DNA of 64,000 nucleotides from Nitrosopumilus sp. LS_AOA (GCA_001543015.1 LFLC01000025.1:62001-126000); one strand, 5' to 3'; positions 42,047 through 52,093 are shown, counted from the first letter of the stretch. The notes: generated by a model from the sequence alone, not told the origin. Numbers and translations are program-made.

Positions 42047-43520
42047 GATCTGAACTAATTACAGGAGTTGCAAATTCTACAAATTGCATTATTGGTTCTG
42101 GATAGATACCAAATCCTATCAAGAAAATCATTGATGTAATCATTACAGCAATTATTGCTTTTGGTTCTTTAACTCTCTTCTGAGTTTCTCCTTCAAAGTA
42201 CATCTTTCTTGTAATCCAGCCATAGTAAGCAAGAGATAATGCACTATTAAGAACACCAGCAATTGCAAGCCATGGTGCCCACCATAAAGTAGAACCAGCA
42301 TCCAATGCACTACCAAATAACATCAATTTACTCCAAAATCCTGCAAGTGGAGGAACACCAGCCAATGCGAATAAGGAGATAACCAAAGCAAGTGCAGTAA
42401 TTGGCATTCTTCTTCCAAGTCCCTGTAGTTTATCGATATGAGTAACTGCAAGAGTTGTTACAATTCCTGCAATTGCGATAAAAGCCATACCTTTCATTAC
42501 TGCATGGTTTAGAATATGATACAAAGAACCTTGTAAACCAAGAGAACTATGTGGTGCAACTGCAAGTCCTATCAGAATGTATCCAGCATGTGCAATACTA
42601 GAATATGCCAACATTCTAGTGAGATTCTTTTGCATGATTGCTGCAATATTACCAATAGTCATTGTCATGACTGCAATAACTCCAAGAGCTAGTGTCCAAT
42701 CAAGATGTAAGACAACCATTCCAAGAACAATAATTCTTATGGTTGCAGCAAATCCTGCTTTCTTTGTAGCTGCTGCAAGTAAAGCTGTAATTGGAGCTGG
42801 TGCTCCTTCATATGTATCAGGGAGCCATTGATGAAAAGGTACAAGTCCCATCTTGAATCCAAATCCTGCGATAAACATTCCAACAGAAAGTAGCGCAAGA
42901 GGTAACAGCGAAGGATCAAGTGTAGAATATCCTTGAATTACTTCTCCAATATTTGTAGAACCAGTCAACCCATATGCAAGTGAAATTCCATAAATTATGA
43001 TTGCAGATGATAATGCACCAAACAAGAAATACTTTAGAGCAGCCTCGTTTGAGCTTGGATTCTTTTTTATAAATCCAACTAAAACATATGTTGGAATACT
43101 CATTAATTCCCATGCAACAAACAACATCACCAAATCAGTAGAATATGCAACCAACACCATACCAATTGTTGCAAGTAAAATTAGAGAATAGTATACCGCC
43201 GGAGAATTATGTTTCCTCATATAATTAAAAGACCCAACAGTTGTGAACAAAGCAACAATTAGCATTGCAATTGCAAATAATCCACCAAAGGCATCATCTA
43301 CAATTACATCTTCAGAAAAAAGAGCAGCTGGTGCTACGTTTTCATTTAAAAATTGATAACCAACATAACCAATGGATACAATTAATGCTGCAAATGCAAT
43401 TACAGCATAAAATGAATTAGAACCCTTTTCTTTTCTTACAATACTAATAATTGGAAGAAGAACTCCGACAGTTCCCAATATTGCCATAATAACTAGTGGA
43501 GTGGAAGTAATCTCTAACAT
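42036..43520 (-). CDS. nuoN: NADH-quinone oxidoreductase-like subunit N
   Basis: Antiporter-like membrane subunit of complex I, part of the proton-pumping arm. About 14 hydrophobic helices are visible; LVMLFVAWELMSIPTYVLVG carries the helix 5 Glu, and GFKMGLVPFHQWLPDTYEGA and KNLTRMLAYSSIAHAGYILI are subunit signatures. The length of 494 is standard. It is the last gene of the nuo operon, 10 bp after nuoL. Confidence 0.96.
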   Translation of the reverse strand: MLEITSTPLVIMAILGTVGVLLPIISIVRKEKGSNSFYAVIAFAALIVSIGYVGYQFLNENVAPAALFSEDVIVDDAFGGLFAIAMLIVALFTTVGSFNYMRKHNSPAVYYSLILLATIGMVLVAYSTDLVMLFVAWELMSIPTYVLVGFIKKNPSSNEAALKYFLFGALSSAIIIYGISLAYGLTGSTNIGEVIQGYSTLDPSLLPLALLSVGMFIAGFGFKMGLVPFHQWLPDTYEGAPAPITALLAAATKKAGFAATIRIIVLGMVVLHLDWTLALGVIAVMTMTIGNIAAIMQKNLTRMLAYSSIAHAGYILIGLAVAPHSSLGLQGSLYHILNHAVMKGMAFIAIAGIVTTLAVTHIDKLQGLGRRMPITALALVISLFALAGVPPLAGFWSKLMLFGSALDAGSTLWWAPWLAIAGVLNSALSLAYYGWITRKMYFEGETQKRVKEPKAIIAVMITSMIFLIGFGIYPEPIMQFVEFATPVISSDLMP

Positions 43521-43530
43521 ATCATATCAC

Positions 43531-45627
43531 CTATATCAACAATATCAAAACTACGAACAATAGTCCTGCTCCAAATACGAATAGGTATGATTGGGATACA
43601 CCAGTCTGAGTTCCTTGTACAACTTTTGCGCTCCATCCAATTGCTTTCTGGAATCCATCATTCATACCATAATCTATAGCTGTCCTTTCAAAGTATCTGA
43701 ATACACCTCTTGATAACCACAATGGTGCTATAACAAAGCACCAATACACCATAGCATTAAGGTACCATCTGTTTAAGAGAAGTTTATGAATTGAGTAAAA
43801 TAAAATATTAGAGTTTACAACCTTTACAGGATCAACCCATCTACCAATATAGAAAATATAGCCTAATCCCGCCCCTATAGCAAATGCTACCAATGATGAA
43901 CCAAGTGCAATTGGATTAAGTCCTTGCAAGAATTCGGGCAAAATTGATGATTCTATTGCAATATGTTCAGTATGAATACCATAGGAGTTTTCAAGGAAAT
44001 CAACAAACGTATGGTGAAGTCCTTCTTCTGCAGATAATCCAACTAAACCAATGCCTATAGTAAGAACTGCAAGAATTCCATATGGAATCCACATTGATAA
44101 TGGTGCTTCATGAATATGATGTCCTTCTTCTTCCATCTTTTGGATGTGTTTACTTTTATTTCCAAAGAATACCAATCCCATCATTCTCATAGTATAGAAA
44201 GCAGTAATGGCTGCAGTAAATACAGCAATTGCAAACAATGGCATTGCCCATTCATTTCCAGATTCATAGACAGCAGCAAAGATTGCATCTTTACTCCAGA
44301 AACCTGTTGTGATAAATGGAGCACCCATTAAACCAAGACCGGCAGCCCACATGAATGCATAAGTTTTCTTCATCTTTTTTCTTAGACCACCCATATCTGT
44401 CATAAATCGAGAGCCAACAGTATGCAGTATTGCACCAGCTGCCATAAACAATGAAGCTTTGAACATTGCGTGAGAAATTAAATGGAAGAATCCAGCAGTA
44501 TATCCATCAACATATTGATAAGATAATCCTGCAACACCTAATGCCATCATCATATAACCAATTTGAGAACCAGTAGAATAAGCAAGGACTTTCTTAATTT
44601 CAGGATTGACCATCGCTTGTGTTGCTAGTAATAATGCAGTAATTGCACCAACCCATGCAATAATCTCAAAGAATTGATCTGCAAGAATTCCTGCAGCCCC
44701 TAATGCAAATACAAGAGGTCCTAGTCTTGCAACTAAGAATACACCTGCCTTGACCATTGTTGCTGCATGAATCAATGCAGATACAGCAGTAGGTCCAGTC
44801 ATTGCTTCTAACAACCATTCGTTTAATGGGAATTGTGCAGACTTTCCCATTGCACCACCAAAAAGTAAAACAAACGCAGGAACCAAAAGACCTTGAGAAG
44901 CCATTGTAACTGCCCATTCAGTATCACCAAGTAATTCTTTGAATCCAAAAGTGCCTGCGTACACAAATATCAAAAGCATACCTGCAATCATCATTACATC
45001 ACCAACTTTGGTCATGATGAATGCCTTCATACCGGCATGAGTTGGAGAATAATAATCTAACACACCAAGAACAGTACGTCCTTCAACACCAACATGATCT
45101 TTCTTCTTGTCACGATACCAAAAGCTGATCAACGCATACGACGCAAGACCTACACCTTCCCAACCAAAGAATACTTGAAGTAAATTATCAGACATGACAA
45201 TTAATTGCATTGAACCAATAAAGAACATCATCCAGAACCAAAATCTTGTAATGTCTTTATCACCTTTCATGTATCCTGTACTGTATATCATAATGAGGAA
45301 TGAAATCCAACCAACAACGTTTGCCATTATTATTGAAAGTGGATCTGCTAAGACTCCGCCATTTAGACCAAGGGATTCTATCCAAGGAATTTGATGATGT
45401 ATTTCACCAGCCTCTAAAGCAATTGGAATCATTGATGCTGCAGATAATGTACTCATTAAAGCAAATCCAACTGCAATATACCCAGTTGCGTGTTTTGATA
45501 AGTTGTCAGGTAAGAATTTAGATAATTTTGCAATTCCAGGTATGATAAGAGCTGCAACAAATGGTAAAACCCAAACTAACCAAGCACTTGTTGCTCCAAT
45601 TTCAAATCCCAGTAATTCAGTTGCCAT
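43531..45627 (-). CDS. nuoL: NADH-quinone oxidoreductase-like subunit L
   Basis: Largest antiporter-like subunit of complex I (698 residues), with the C-terminal lateral helix. VFFGWEGVGLASYALISFWY holds the key Glu, KSAQFPLNEWLLEAMTGPTA and SALIHAATMVKAGVFLVARL the central channel, and KKVLAYSTGSQIGYMMMALG a second site. A His-rich cytosolic or external loop HIQKMEEEGHHIHEAPLSM is seen near residue 500. It lies between nuoM and nuoN, which is not the usual bacterial L-M-N order. Confidence 0.96.
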   Translation of the reverse strand: MATELLGFEIGATSAWLVWVLPFVAALIIPGIAKLSKFLPDNLSKHATGYIAVGFALMSTLSAASMIPIALEAGEIHHQIPWIESLGLNGGVLADPLSIIMANVVGWISFLIMIYSTGYMKGDKDITRFWFWMMFFIGSMQLIVMSDNLLQVFFGWEGVGLASYALISFWYRDKKKDHVGVEGRTVLGVLDYYSPTHAGMKAFIMTKVGDVMMIAGMLLIFVYAGTFGFKELLGDTEWAVTMASQGLLVPAFVLLFGGAMGKSAQFPLNEWLLEAMTGPTAVSALIHAATMVKAGVFLVARLGPLVFALGAAGILADQFFEIIAWVGAITALLLATQAMVNPEIKKVLAYSTGSQIGYMMMALGVAGLSYQYVDGYTAGFFHLISHAMFKASLFMAAGAILHTVGSRFMTDMGGLRKKMKKTYAFMWAAGLGLMGAPFITTGFWSKDAIFAAVYESGNEWAMPLFAIAVFTAAITAFYTMRMMGLVFFGNKSKHIQKMEEEGHHIHEAPLSMWIPYGILAVLTIGIGLVGLSAEEGLHHTFVDFLENSYGIHTEHIAIESSILPEFLQGLNPIALGSSLVAFAIGAGLGYIFYIGRWVDPVKVVNSNILFYSIHKLLLNRWYLNAMVYWCFVIAPLWLSRGVFRYFERTAIDYGMNDGFQKAIGWSAKVVQGTQTGVSQSYLFVFGAGLLFVVLILLI

Positions 45628-45630
45628 ATT

Positions 45631-47184
45631 CTAAACTCCCAAAACTCCACTCATATGAGGAATTATTGATTTATAGAAAATGTCTGGATAAATTCCTAGT
45701 ACAATAGAAAATCCTGCCAACACCATCATTGGTACAGTCATGTACCAACTTCCTTCTTTTACATTTTCAAGATGTTCAGGAGTTTTACCAAAGAAAATAC
45801 GTTTTAGCATCCATAGAAGATAAGACATTGTAAGAACAGTTGCGATAAGACCTAAACCAAATCCTACTGCTCTAAGTGTAGAACCTTCTTCAAGTGCAGT
45901 CTGTAATGCACCAGCAAAGAGAATCCATTCTCCCATGAAACCACTAGTTGGAGGTATTCCCATTATTGTCAAGGCACCAATTACTGCACATACTGCGGTA
46001 ATTGGCATCTTACCAGCTAATCCTCCAAGTTTAGAGAGACTTCTAGTTCCGACTTTAACGATAATAATTCCAGCCATCATGAAGAGAATACCTTTTCCAA
46101 TTGCATGTGTTACATACATCATCTCAGCTCCAGCAAGACCAAGTGCAGACATTGAACCAATACCAAACAAAAGATAACCCATTTGGCTTATACTAGAATA
46201 TGCAAGAAGACGTTTTATGTCATCTTGCATGAGTGCCATTGCACCACCATAAATCATTGTAACTAGTCCCCATATGTAGAACCATATTGACAGGTCAGCA
46301 AAGGTTGCAGGCAAAAATTCAACAATTAATCTAAAAATACCATAAGCACCAATTCCGATCATAGCAGGTGACAATAATGCACTGATTGGTGTTGGTGCAG
46401 AACCGTGGACATATGGAAGCCAAATGTGGAACATAAAGACTGCTAGCTTTACACCAAGACCTAATGCAATTGCAACTGCAGAAATCATCGCAATGTCTTG
46501 AGGAATGTTTGCTTCGTTTATGTCTGCAAAATCAAAACTTCCAACAGTCAAACCAATCATCAAAAAGCCTAACAGTAAAACAACTGCACCCGAATGAGTC
46601 CAAAATAAGAACATTAAACCAATCTTTCGCCTATTACCTGCACCCCAAAGAGCAACTAAGAAGAAACCAGGAATCAACATGATTTCAAAAAATACAAAGA
46701 ATTCAATCAGGTTTGTTGAAAGAACTGTACCAAGCATTCCCATTGAAAAAAGAAGATAAAGTGCAAAGTAAAGTCCAGATTTTGCATTTACATAACTTGA
46801 AAGAGCAGATGATTCTATTACTGAAGTTTGTCCGCCTCCAGATGAATTGATGTTATGTTCTTCTTCAAATTGATGGTGGAATATATGAAGCATGTATGGT
46901 TTTGAATAAAGCACCAAGATTGTAGATAATACATAAATCATTATTGCAAATGGTGATGCTAAACCATCCATCAAGAATCCAAACTCACCAAACTGAGTTG
47001 TCCATGGATAATGTTCTTCCACAGTTCCAGAAAGTGCAGCATTAATTACAAGAATTGTAGTATAAAGTAAAACAACAAATGTAAACCACATTGCAGGTGT
47101 TGGACCGAATTTTCTTCCAATAAGATATGCTACAGGTGCTAATAGAAGAGGCAGTATAACTGCCTGTAATAATGCATATTCCAT
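45631..47184 (-). CDS. nuoM: NADH-quinone oxidoreductase-like subunit M
   Basis: Antiporter-like complex I subunit, 517 residues. LIEFFVFFEIMLIPGFFLVA has the helix 5 Glu, LAVFMFHIWLPYVHGSAPTP with SALLSPAMIGIGAYGIFRLI form the channel, and DDIKRLLAYSSISQMGYLLF is conserved. A roughly 30-residue external loop (HQFEEEHNINSSGGGQTSVI) is inserted after the second helix group. Its start overlaps the nuoK stop by 1 bp; nuoL follows after 3 bp. Confidence 0.96.
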   Translation of the reverse strand: MEYALLQAVILPLLLAPVAYLIGRKFGPTPAMWFTFVVLLYTTILVINAALSGTVEEHYPWTTQFGEFGFLMDGLASPFAIMIYVLSTILVLYSKPYMLHIFHHQFEEEHNINSSGGGQTSVIESSALSSYVNAKSGLYFALYLLFSMGMLGTVLSTNLIEFFVFFEIMLIPGFFLVALWGAGNRRKIGLMFLFWTHSGAVVLLLGFLMIGLTVGSFDFADINEANIPQDIAMISAVAIALGLGVKLAVFMFHIWLPYVHGSAPTPISALLSPAMIGIGAYGIFRLIVEFLPATFADLSIWFYIWGLVTMIYGGAMALMQDDIKRLLAYSSISQMGYLLFGIGSMSALGLAGAEMMYVTHAIGKGILFMMAGIIIVKVGTRSLSKLGGLAGKMPITAVCAVIGALTIMGIPPTSGFMGEWILFAGALQTALEEGSTLRAVGFGLGLIATVLTMSYLLWMLKRIFFGKTPEHLENVKEGSWYMTVPMMVLAGFSIVLGIYPDIFYKSIIPHMSGVLGV

Positions 47185-47486
47185 TATCCTTTCAAACTCC
47201 TAAAGTCTGCAATATCGACATTGTGATACATACGATATGCCACAATAATTAACGAAAGTCCTACTGCGACTTCCGCTGCGGCAATTGCAATTGAAAATAA
47301 TGCCAAAGTTTGACCTCCACTATGAGGTAGAAATCTACCAAATGCAACAAGATTAAGATTTGCAGCATTGATAATAATTTCAATGGCAAATAACATTCGA
47401 ATAAAATTCCGTTTTACGGCAAGACCGTAAATTCCTATGCCCAATAAAGCAACAGATACTAGAGTAAAATCAATTAGTTCGCTCAT
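47184..47486 (-). CDS. nuoK: NADH-quinone oxidoreductase-like subunit K
   Basis: The small three-helix subunit near the quinone channel. I use ATG 47486 (MSELIDFTLVSVALLGIGIY); the track's GTG is three codons earlier. NFIRMLFAIEIIINAANLNL contains the conserved membrane Glu, and FSIAIAAAEVAVGLSLIIVA the second. The length of 100 is typical. It overlaps nuoJ by 17 bp in another frame. Confidence 0.95.
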   Translation of the reverse strand: MSELIDFTLVSVALLGIGIYGLAVKRNFIRMLFAIEIIINAANLNLVAFGRFLPHSGGQTLALFSIAIAAAEVAVGLSLIIVAYRMYHNVDIADFRSLKG

Positions 47487-47979
47487 TTTCCACATCCTCT
47501 CGTCTAGCTAAAACTAATGCACCAGTTACAGAACCTGCTAAAATTAATCCCATCAAAATTAATGCAGGCCAATAATACATTACAAAGTCAGCACCAATAT
47601 CTCTAAAGTTTACTGGGGGTTCATCAGTAGTAATTGTTTTGATACCAGAATCAATAAACACTGCACCCAAAGCTAACATCATTACAAGCATTAATCCAAT
47701 TCCTGCAAACTTTCTTCTTGGGTCTTCAATTTTTTTGAATATCAATTCTCGTTTAACTAACATAACAGTAAACAAAATTAAAACAGCAATAGAGCCAACA
47801 TAAACTGCTATTTGGAATAATGCAACAAAAGGTGCATCTAACAAAAAGAAGAATCCAGCAACTCCACCAAGAGTTCCCATCAAAGCAATTGAACCATAAA
47901 TTAATGATCTCATTTCAAGTGCAGCAATTGCAGAACCAATTGTAATTACAGCTAAAGCTAAAAATGCTATATCAGCCAT
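47470..47979 (-). CDS. nuoJ: NADH-quinone oxidoreductase-like subunit J
   Basis: A five-helix membrane subunit. I choose ATG 47979 (MADIAFLALAVITIGSAIAA) over the GTG at 47988. GVAGFFFLLDAPFVALFQIA and VYVGSIAVLILFTVMLVKRE correspond to the conserved NuoJ helix 3 with its pi-bulge. At about 169 residues the length is normal. The gene overlaps nuoI and nuoK at its ends. Confidence 0.93.
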   Translation of the reverse strand: MADIAFLALAVITIGSAIAALEMRSLIYGSIALMGTLGGVAGFFFLLDAPFVALFQIAVYVGSIAVLILFTVMLVKRELIFKKIEDPRRKFAGIGLMLVMMLALGAVFIDSGIKTITTDEPPVNFRDIGADFVMYYWPALILMGLILAGSVTGALVLARREDVENERTN

Positions 47980-48469
47980 GTGTTGCACCTCTATCAGTAA
48001 TTATGATTTCACTATCTTGTGCCACATATGGTTTCACCTGGAGTTGAGCAGGTGTATAGATCAATCCTTCTTTGGAAAATGAAGAAAGTTCATAATCATT
48101 AGTCATGTATAATGCATAAAATGGACATGCATCAACACACAATCCACAAAAAACACATTTGCCATAATCAATTTGAGGCATTATTGCTTTCTTGTTTTGT
48201 TTGTGTTCTTCTGGAACCTTTACCATTGCAATAGCTTCTGCAACTCCCTCACATGCAATAGAACATAATTGACAACCAGTACAATGATCATGAAACAATA
48301 AATGACGTCCCTTTAATCCAGCAATTCCAACACCAGTTGACGGATCAAATTGATAACCATCACCTACAAACTTTAGTTTCTCTTCAGGATATCTAAGTGT
48401 AAATCGTTTTGTTGCAAGATGTTTAATTCCAGAATTTAATGCACGAATTATACCTGTAGCAGTTCCCAT
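47972..48469 (-). CDS. nuoI: NADH-quinone oxidoreductase-like subunit I, 2x[4Fe-4S]
   Basis: The peripheral-arm ferredoxin subunit that passes electrons toward NuoB. Two cluster motifs are intact: CTGCQLCSIACEG and CVFCGLCVDACPF. KRFTLRYPEEKLKFV before them is the family's membrane-contact helix region. The 165 residues fit. Its ATG overlaps the nuoH stop by 1 bp. Since NuoEFG are missing from the operon, the electron donor probably reaches this part directly, perhaps reduced ferredoxin (inference). Confidence 0.97.
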   Translation of the reverse strand: MGTATGIIRALNSGIKHLATKRFTLRYPEEKLKFVGDGYQFDPSTGVGIAGLKGRHLLFHDHCTGCQLCSIACEGVAEAIAMVKVPEEHKQNKKAIMPQIDYGKCVFCGLCVDACPFYALYMTNDYELSSFSKEGLIYTPAQLQVKPYVAQDSEIIITDRGATHG

Positions 48470-49782
48470 TATTGTAATCCTCCTGGTCCCAAGACTCCAG
48501 CGTAAAGCAAACCTAGTGCAATAAAGATGTTAACGAATGCAAGTCCAATTAGTTTACTCCAACCAAGATCCAGCAACATATCGACTCTAATTCTTGGGAA
48601 AACACCTCTTGGTAATATTATAAAGAAAATTACTCCTACTGTTTTGAGAACAAACCAAAGTGTACCATTTAGCATTTCTTGAGTGATTACTTCACTAAGT
48701 AATGGTGCCAATCCAGATATTTTTAGTGTAATTGGACCCATTTCAATTCCATTTTCAATTAATTCCATTGGGAAAGAAGGTACAACCATTGGGCCATTCC
48801 AACCTCCAAGGAATAATACAACAAACAAACCTGCAAATGCATAAAGTTTCAAATAACTTCCTAATTGAACAAGGCCATACATCATTCCAGATAATTCAGT
48901 TAGCCAACCAGCTACAATTTCACTTTCAGCTTCTGGCAAATCAAATGGAATTCTTTCTAATTCTGCAAGCATTGTAATAAAAAATACAATTGCACCAACT
49001 GGCAAAAATATTATCCATGGAAAGTTAGATTGACTTGCTGCAATTTCAGATAAGTTAAGAGAACCAGTTAAAATTACAACCCCCAACAAAGATAAAATTA
49101 ATGGAATTTCAAATGAGACCATTTGGAATAATGCTCTAATGCCTCCAATGAATGGATATTTACTATTTGCAGACCATGCAGAAAGAATAGTAATAATTGG
49201 GAAGAATCCAATTACTGCAAATACAGCTAATAATCCCAAATCAACATCTGCAACGACCCAACCTGGAGCAACAGGAATTAATGCAACAAAAGCTGCTGCA
49301 GCTGCAACAAACATTACAGGCGCTGCCCAAAAAATTGGTTTATCTGCTTTTGCAGGAATTATAATTTCTTTTGAAATTAATTTTAATCCATCACCCATTA
49401 ATTGTAAGATACCTTCAAATTTACCACAATAGAAAGGGCCAACTCTTAATTGAATTTTTGCCATCATCTTTCTTTCAGCAAAAATTGTTCCAGCAGCTAA
49501 CAATGCTGCAAAACCAAATCCAGGAAATGCCATTACTCTAAATATGTCAGTTTCCAGGAATGCTTGAATTATTGGTAAAGTACGTGAAGGATCTGCAATC
49601 CATGAAAGTGCAAGGAAGGGTGTAAGTAATTCACCATCAATGACAGGTAAAGGAATTACAAATAAAACCATGAAAACTAGAGGAATGCCAATTAAGACTA
49701 GTAGTAATAGTATCCAGAAAATATTATCAAGTAATGATTTGATAAATGAACTTAGTTTGAAATTTGGTGCAATTACTGACAT
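48469..49782 (-). CDS. nuoH: NADH-quinone oxidoreductase-like subunit H
   Basis: The membrane subunit that forms the quinone chamber with NuoB and NuoD. ERKMMAKIQLRVGPFYCGKF, LQLMGDGLKLISKEIIIPAK and AELERIPFDLPEAESEIVAG are highly diagnostic, followed by WLTELSGMMYGLVQLGSYLK. There are about eight to nine helices. An N-terminal extension of some 60 residues with two hydrophobic segments makes it longer (437) than bacterial NuoH (about 325). Confidence 0.97.
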   Translation of the reverse strand: MSVIAPNFKLSSFIKSLLDNIFWILLLLVLIGIPLVFMVLFVIPLPVIDGELLTPFLALSWIADPSRTLPIIQAFLETDIFRVMAFPGFGFAALLAAGTIFAERKMMAKIQLRVGPFYCGKFEGILQLMGDGLKLISKEIIIPAKADKPIFWAAPVMFVAAAAAFVALIPVAPGWVVADVDLGLLAVFAVIGFFPIITILSAWSANSKYPFIGGIRALFQMVSFEIPLILSLLGVVILTGSLNLSEIAASQSNFPWIIFLPVGAIVFFITMLAELERIPFDLPEAESEIVAGWLTELSGMMYGLVQLGSYLKLYAFAGLFVVLFLGGWNGPMVVPSFPMELIENGIEMGPITLKISGLAPLLSEVITQEMLNGTLWFVLKTVGVIFFIILPRGVFPRIRVDMLLDLGWSKLIGLAFVNIFIALGLLYAGVLGPGGLQ

Positions 49783-50916
49783 TTATCGGTCTGCCTCCAC
49801 TGGCCAATAATTTAGACTCCAATAAACAGATGGCATGTTACCAAGTTTTTCTCCTTTGAGAAGATATGGTAATGCTATCAAGTTTCTAAAAGAAGGAACA
49901 CTTAGTTTCAATCTGTATGGTTCGGGTTTACCATCAGAGACTACATAACATCCCAAAGAGCCTCTACCAGATTCTACACGTTTGTAAACGGAAGTAAGCC
50001 CTTTTCCTTTTGGATTTGGTTTTAGTTTTACTCTAACTGAACCAGACTTTGGCATTTTTTGTAATGCTTGTCTAATTATATTACAACTCTCCAGCATGTC
50101 AAGCCATGGAATTTTTGATCTTGCATAAGAGTCACCTTCCTTCATTACATTAGTATGAACATCTAATTCATCATAAACATCATAAGGTTCTTTTTTTCTA
50201 AGATCATAATCAACACCACTTGCACGAAGGACAGAACCAGTAGTTCCAAGTCTAATTGCATCTTGTCGTGACAAAACACCAGTATCTTTAGTTCTTGCAA
50301 TTAAAATTGGATTATCATAAAATACTGCAGAGTATTCTTTGATACGTTTTTCAAAATAATTAACATGACGTAAACAAACATCTTCAAAGTTTGGTGGTAA
50401 ATCATTTCTAACTCCTCCAGGGATAAAATGTGCATGTGTAACTCGTGCACCAGTCATTTTTTCCATAAGATCAATTAAGAGTTCACGATCACCTGCAGGC
50501 CACATAAACATTGTAGAGTGTCCTAAGAAAATTCCATAAATTGCAAGCCAATACATGATGTAAATACATCGATTTAATTCAGATGCAATTACTCTAACAT
50601 ATTTTGCACGTTCAGGAACTTCGATACCAAGAATTTCTTCAACTCCCAGGACATACGGATAAAGAACATTACATGAATCATGAATTACAGGTCTTTCCAA
50701 GTGAGGAATGTTTAAGATATAATTTCTATATTCTGCCATTTTTTCTTCTCCACGATGAACGTATCCAGGATCAGGATCACATGCAACAATATAGTCACCA
50801 TCAATTTGTACAATTAGTCTCATGTGGCCAGAACCGGGATGCTGTGGTCCCACATTGAGTGTCATAATTCTCTCATCAACTTTTTGGAGTGCTAGTCCAG
50901 GCATTATCTCATTCAT
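49783..50916 (-). CDS. nuoD: NADH-quinone oxidoreductase-like subunit D
   Basis: The 49-kDa homologue holding the quinone headgroup site. I prefer ATG 50916 (MNEIMPGLALQKVDERIMTL), two bases after the nuoC stop, to the track start inside nuoC. LNVGPQHPGSGHMRLIVQID has the quinone-site His, and GYVHRGEEKMAEYRNY, ATTGSV-like RLGTTGSVLRASGVDYDLR and RGSLGCYVVSDGKPEPYRLK are typical. The length of 377 is normal for stand-alone NuoD. Confidence 0.96.
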   Translation of the reverse strand: MNEIMPGLALQKVDERIMTLNVGPQHPGSGHMRLIVQIDGDYIVACDPDPGYVHRGEEKMAEYRNYILNIPHLERPVIHDSCNVLYPYVLGVEEILGIEVPERAKYVRVIASELNRCIYIMYWLAIYGIFLGHSTMFMWPAGDRELLIDLMEKMTGARVTHAHFIPGGVRNDLPPNFEDVCLRHVNYFEKRIKEYSAVFYDNPILIARTKDTGVLSRQDAIRLGTTGSVLRASGVDYDLRKKEPYDVYDELDVHTNVMKEGDSYARSKIPWLDMLESCNIIRQALQKMPKSGSVRVKLKPNPKGKGLTSVYKRVESGRGSLGCYVVSDGKPEPYRLKLSVPSFRNLIALPYLLKGEKLGNMPSVYWSLNYWPVEADR

Positions 50917-50918
50917 GA

Positions 50919-51530
50919 TTATCGTCCCTTTAGTACGAAGTCCTTTCGGAGTGGAGGTAAATCTGCCCAATCTTCGGGTAAAAGTAATCGTCGATTATCA
51001 GGATGACCATCAAAGTAAACACCCAACATTTCAAAAATTTCTCTTTCATGAAATTCTACACTATAAAAGATATTTCGAAGAGTAGGGAGTTTTGTAGAAT
51101 CATGACCAGGAATTGGGTTTTCTTCTCGTTGAGCCCTAGTAGCCAAAACAAGAATCTGTCTTGCCAAAGAAGAATCAGAATAGGAACCAATGTGATAAAC
51201 AACTTCAATTTCTTTATCTTGAGGGAAATCTATGCCTGTAACTGATTCTACATGATCAAAATTTAATCCATCACGAATGAATTCAGCAACATCAAGAATA
51301 TTTTCACGACTTACATTAATTCTGACTCGATCTTCTTTTACAAACGCAACTTCAACTTTATCACCGAACTTTTCAACAATTTTATCAGAAATACCTTTTT
51401 CAAATGCAGGTAACTCTACTGGTTTTTCCTCAGGTTTTTTTGCTACAGGTTTTGGAGCAGGTTTTTCTGCAGGTGTAGATTTTTCTTCGGATTGTGTATC
51501 GGTTACAGATTTTTCAGAATCAGAACTCAT
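50919..51530 (-). CDS. nuoC: NADH-quinone oxidoreductase-like subunit C
   Basis: The 30-kDa peripheral subunit. FVKEDRVRINVSRENILDVA opens the domain, and ENPIPGHDSTKLPTLRNIFY then VEFHEREIFEMLGVYFDGHP with RLLLPEDWADLPPLRKDF are diagnostic. The first 45 residues are a Lys/Pro/Glu-rich disordered extension (KPAPKPVAKKPEEKPVELP) not usual for NuoC. It overlaps the nuoB stop by 1 bp and is separate from nuoD, unlike the fused bacterial NuoCD. Confidence 0.95.
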   Translation of the reverse strand: MSSDSEKSVTDTQSEEKSTPAEKPAPKPVAKKPEEKPVELPAFEKGISDKIVEKFGDKVEVAFVKEDRVRINVSRENILDVAEFIRDGLNFDHVESVTGIDFPQDKEIEVVYHIGSYSDSSLARQILVLATRAQREENPIPGHDSTKLPTLRNIFYSVEFHEREIFEMLGVYFDGHPDNRRLLLPEDWADLPPLRKDFVLKGR

Positions 51531-52054
51531 TATACAAACTTCCTAGCTTTCATTCGTTTAATTTTTTCTTGCAATAAAAGACATCCTTGAATTAAAGTTT
51601 CAGGTCTAGGTGGACAACCCGGAACATAAACATCAACTGGAATAATTCCATCAATTCCTGGAAGAACATTATATGAATCAAAATATAATCCTCCAGTAAT
51701 TGCGCAAGCCCCCATTGCAATTACATATTTTGGTTCAGGCATTTGATCATAAACTAATCTAAGACGTGGTGCCATTTTTCTTGTAATAGTTCCTTGAACA
51801 ACAACTAGATCACATTGACGAAGTGATCCGAATGCTTCAATGATACCAAATCTTTCAACATCATATCTAGGACTAGATGCTGCACCAAATTCTACACTAC
51901 AACAAGCTGTTTCAATGTGTACTGGCCACAGTGACCAAATTCTACCCCAATTTATTGCATAACCTAATGGTTTACCGATTGCTTTTTCTAAAATATCTCC
52001 TAGTTTTCCTACAAAGACATTTGCATTTTCCGGTGTCATTAAGTCTTTAAGCAA
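51530..52054 (-). CDS. nuoB: NADH-quinone oxidoreductase-like subunit B, N2 cluster
   Basis: NuoB carries the terminal N2 [4Fe-4S] cluster. Ligands are visible in ETACCSVEFGA, GACAITGG and YVPGCPPRPETLI. SLWPVHIETACC and DVERFGIIEAFGSLRQCDL are typical. The ORF opens with TTG at 52054, and ATG at 52039 is an alternative. The gap of about 39 bp to nuoA contains TTATTTATG about 29 bp upstream, so a second promoter is possible. Confidence 0.96.
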   Translation of the reverse strand: MLKDLMTPENANVFVGKLGDILEKAIGKPLGYAINWGRIWSLWPVHIETACCSVEFGAASSPRYDVERFGIIEAFGSLRQCDLVVVQGTITRKMAPRLRLVYDQMPEPKYVIAMGACAITGGLYFDSYNVLPGIDGIIPVDVYVPGCPPRPETLIQGCLLLQEKIKRMKARKFV

Positions 52055-52093
52055 TTTTATCCCCCATTTTGTGAATATTCTTTACATAAATAA

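Noticed and set aside
44666-44917. Cys-rich minus-strand ORF inside nuoL (MGSYNGFSRSFGSCVC...)
   Set aside because: It is an out-of-frame shadow of the conserved nuoL coding sequence on the same strand.
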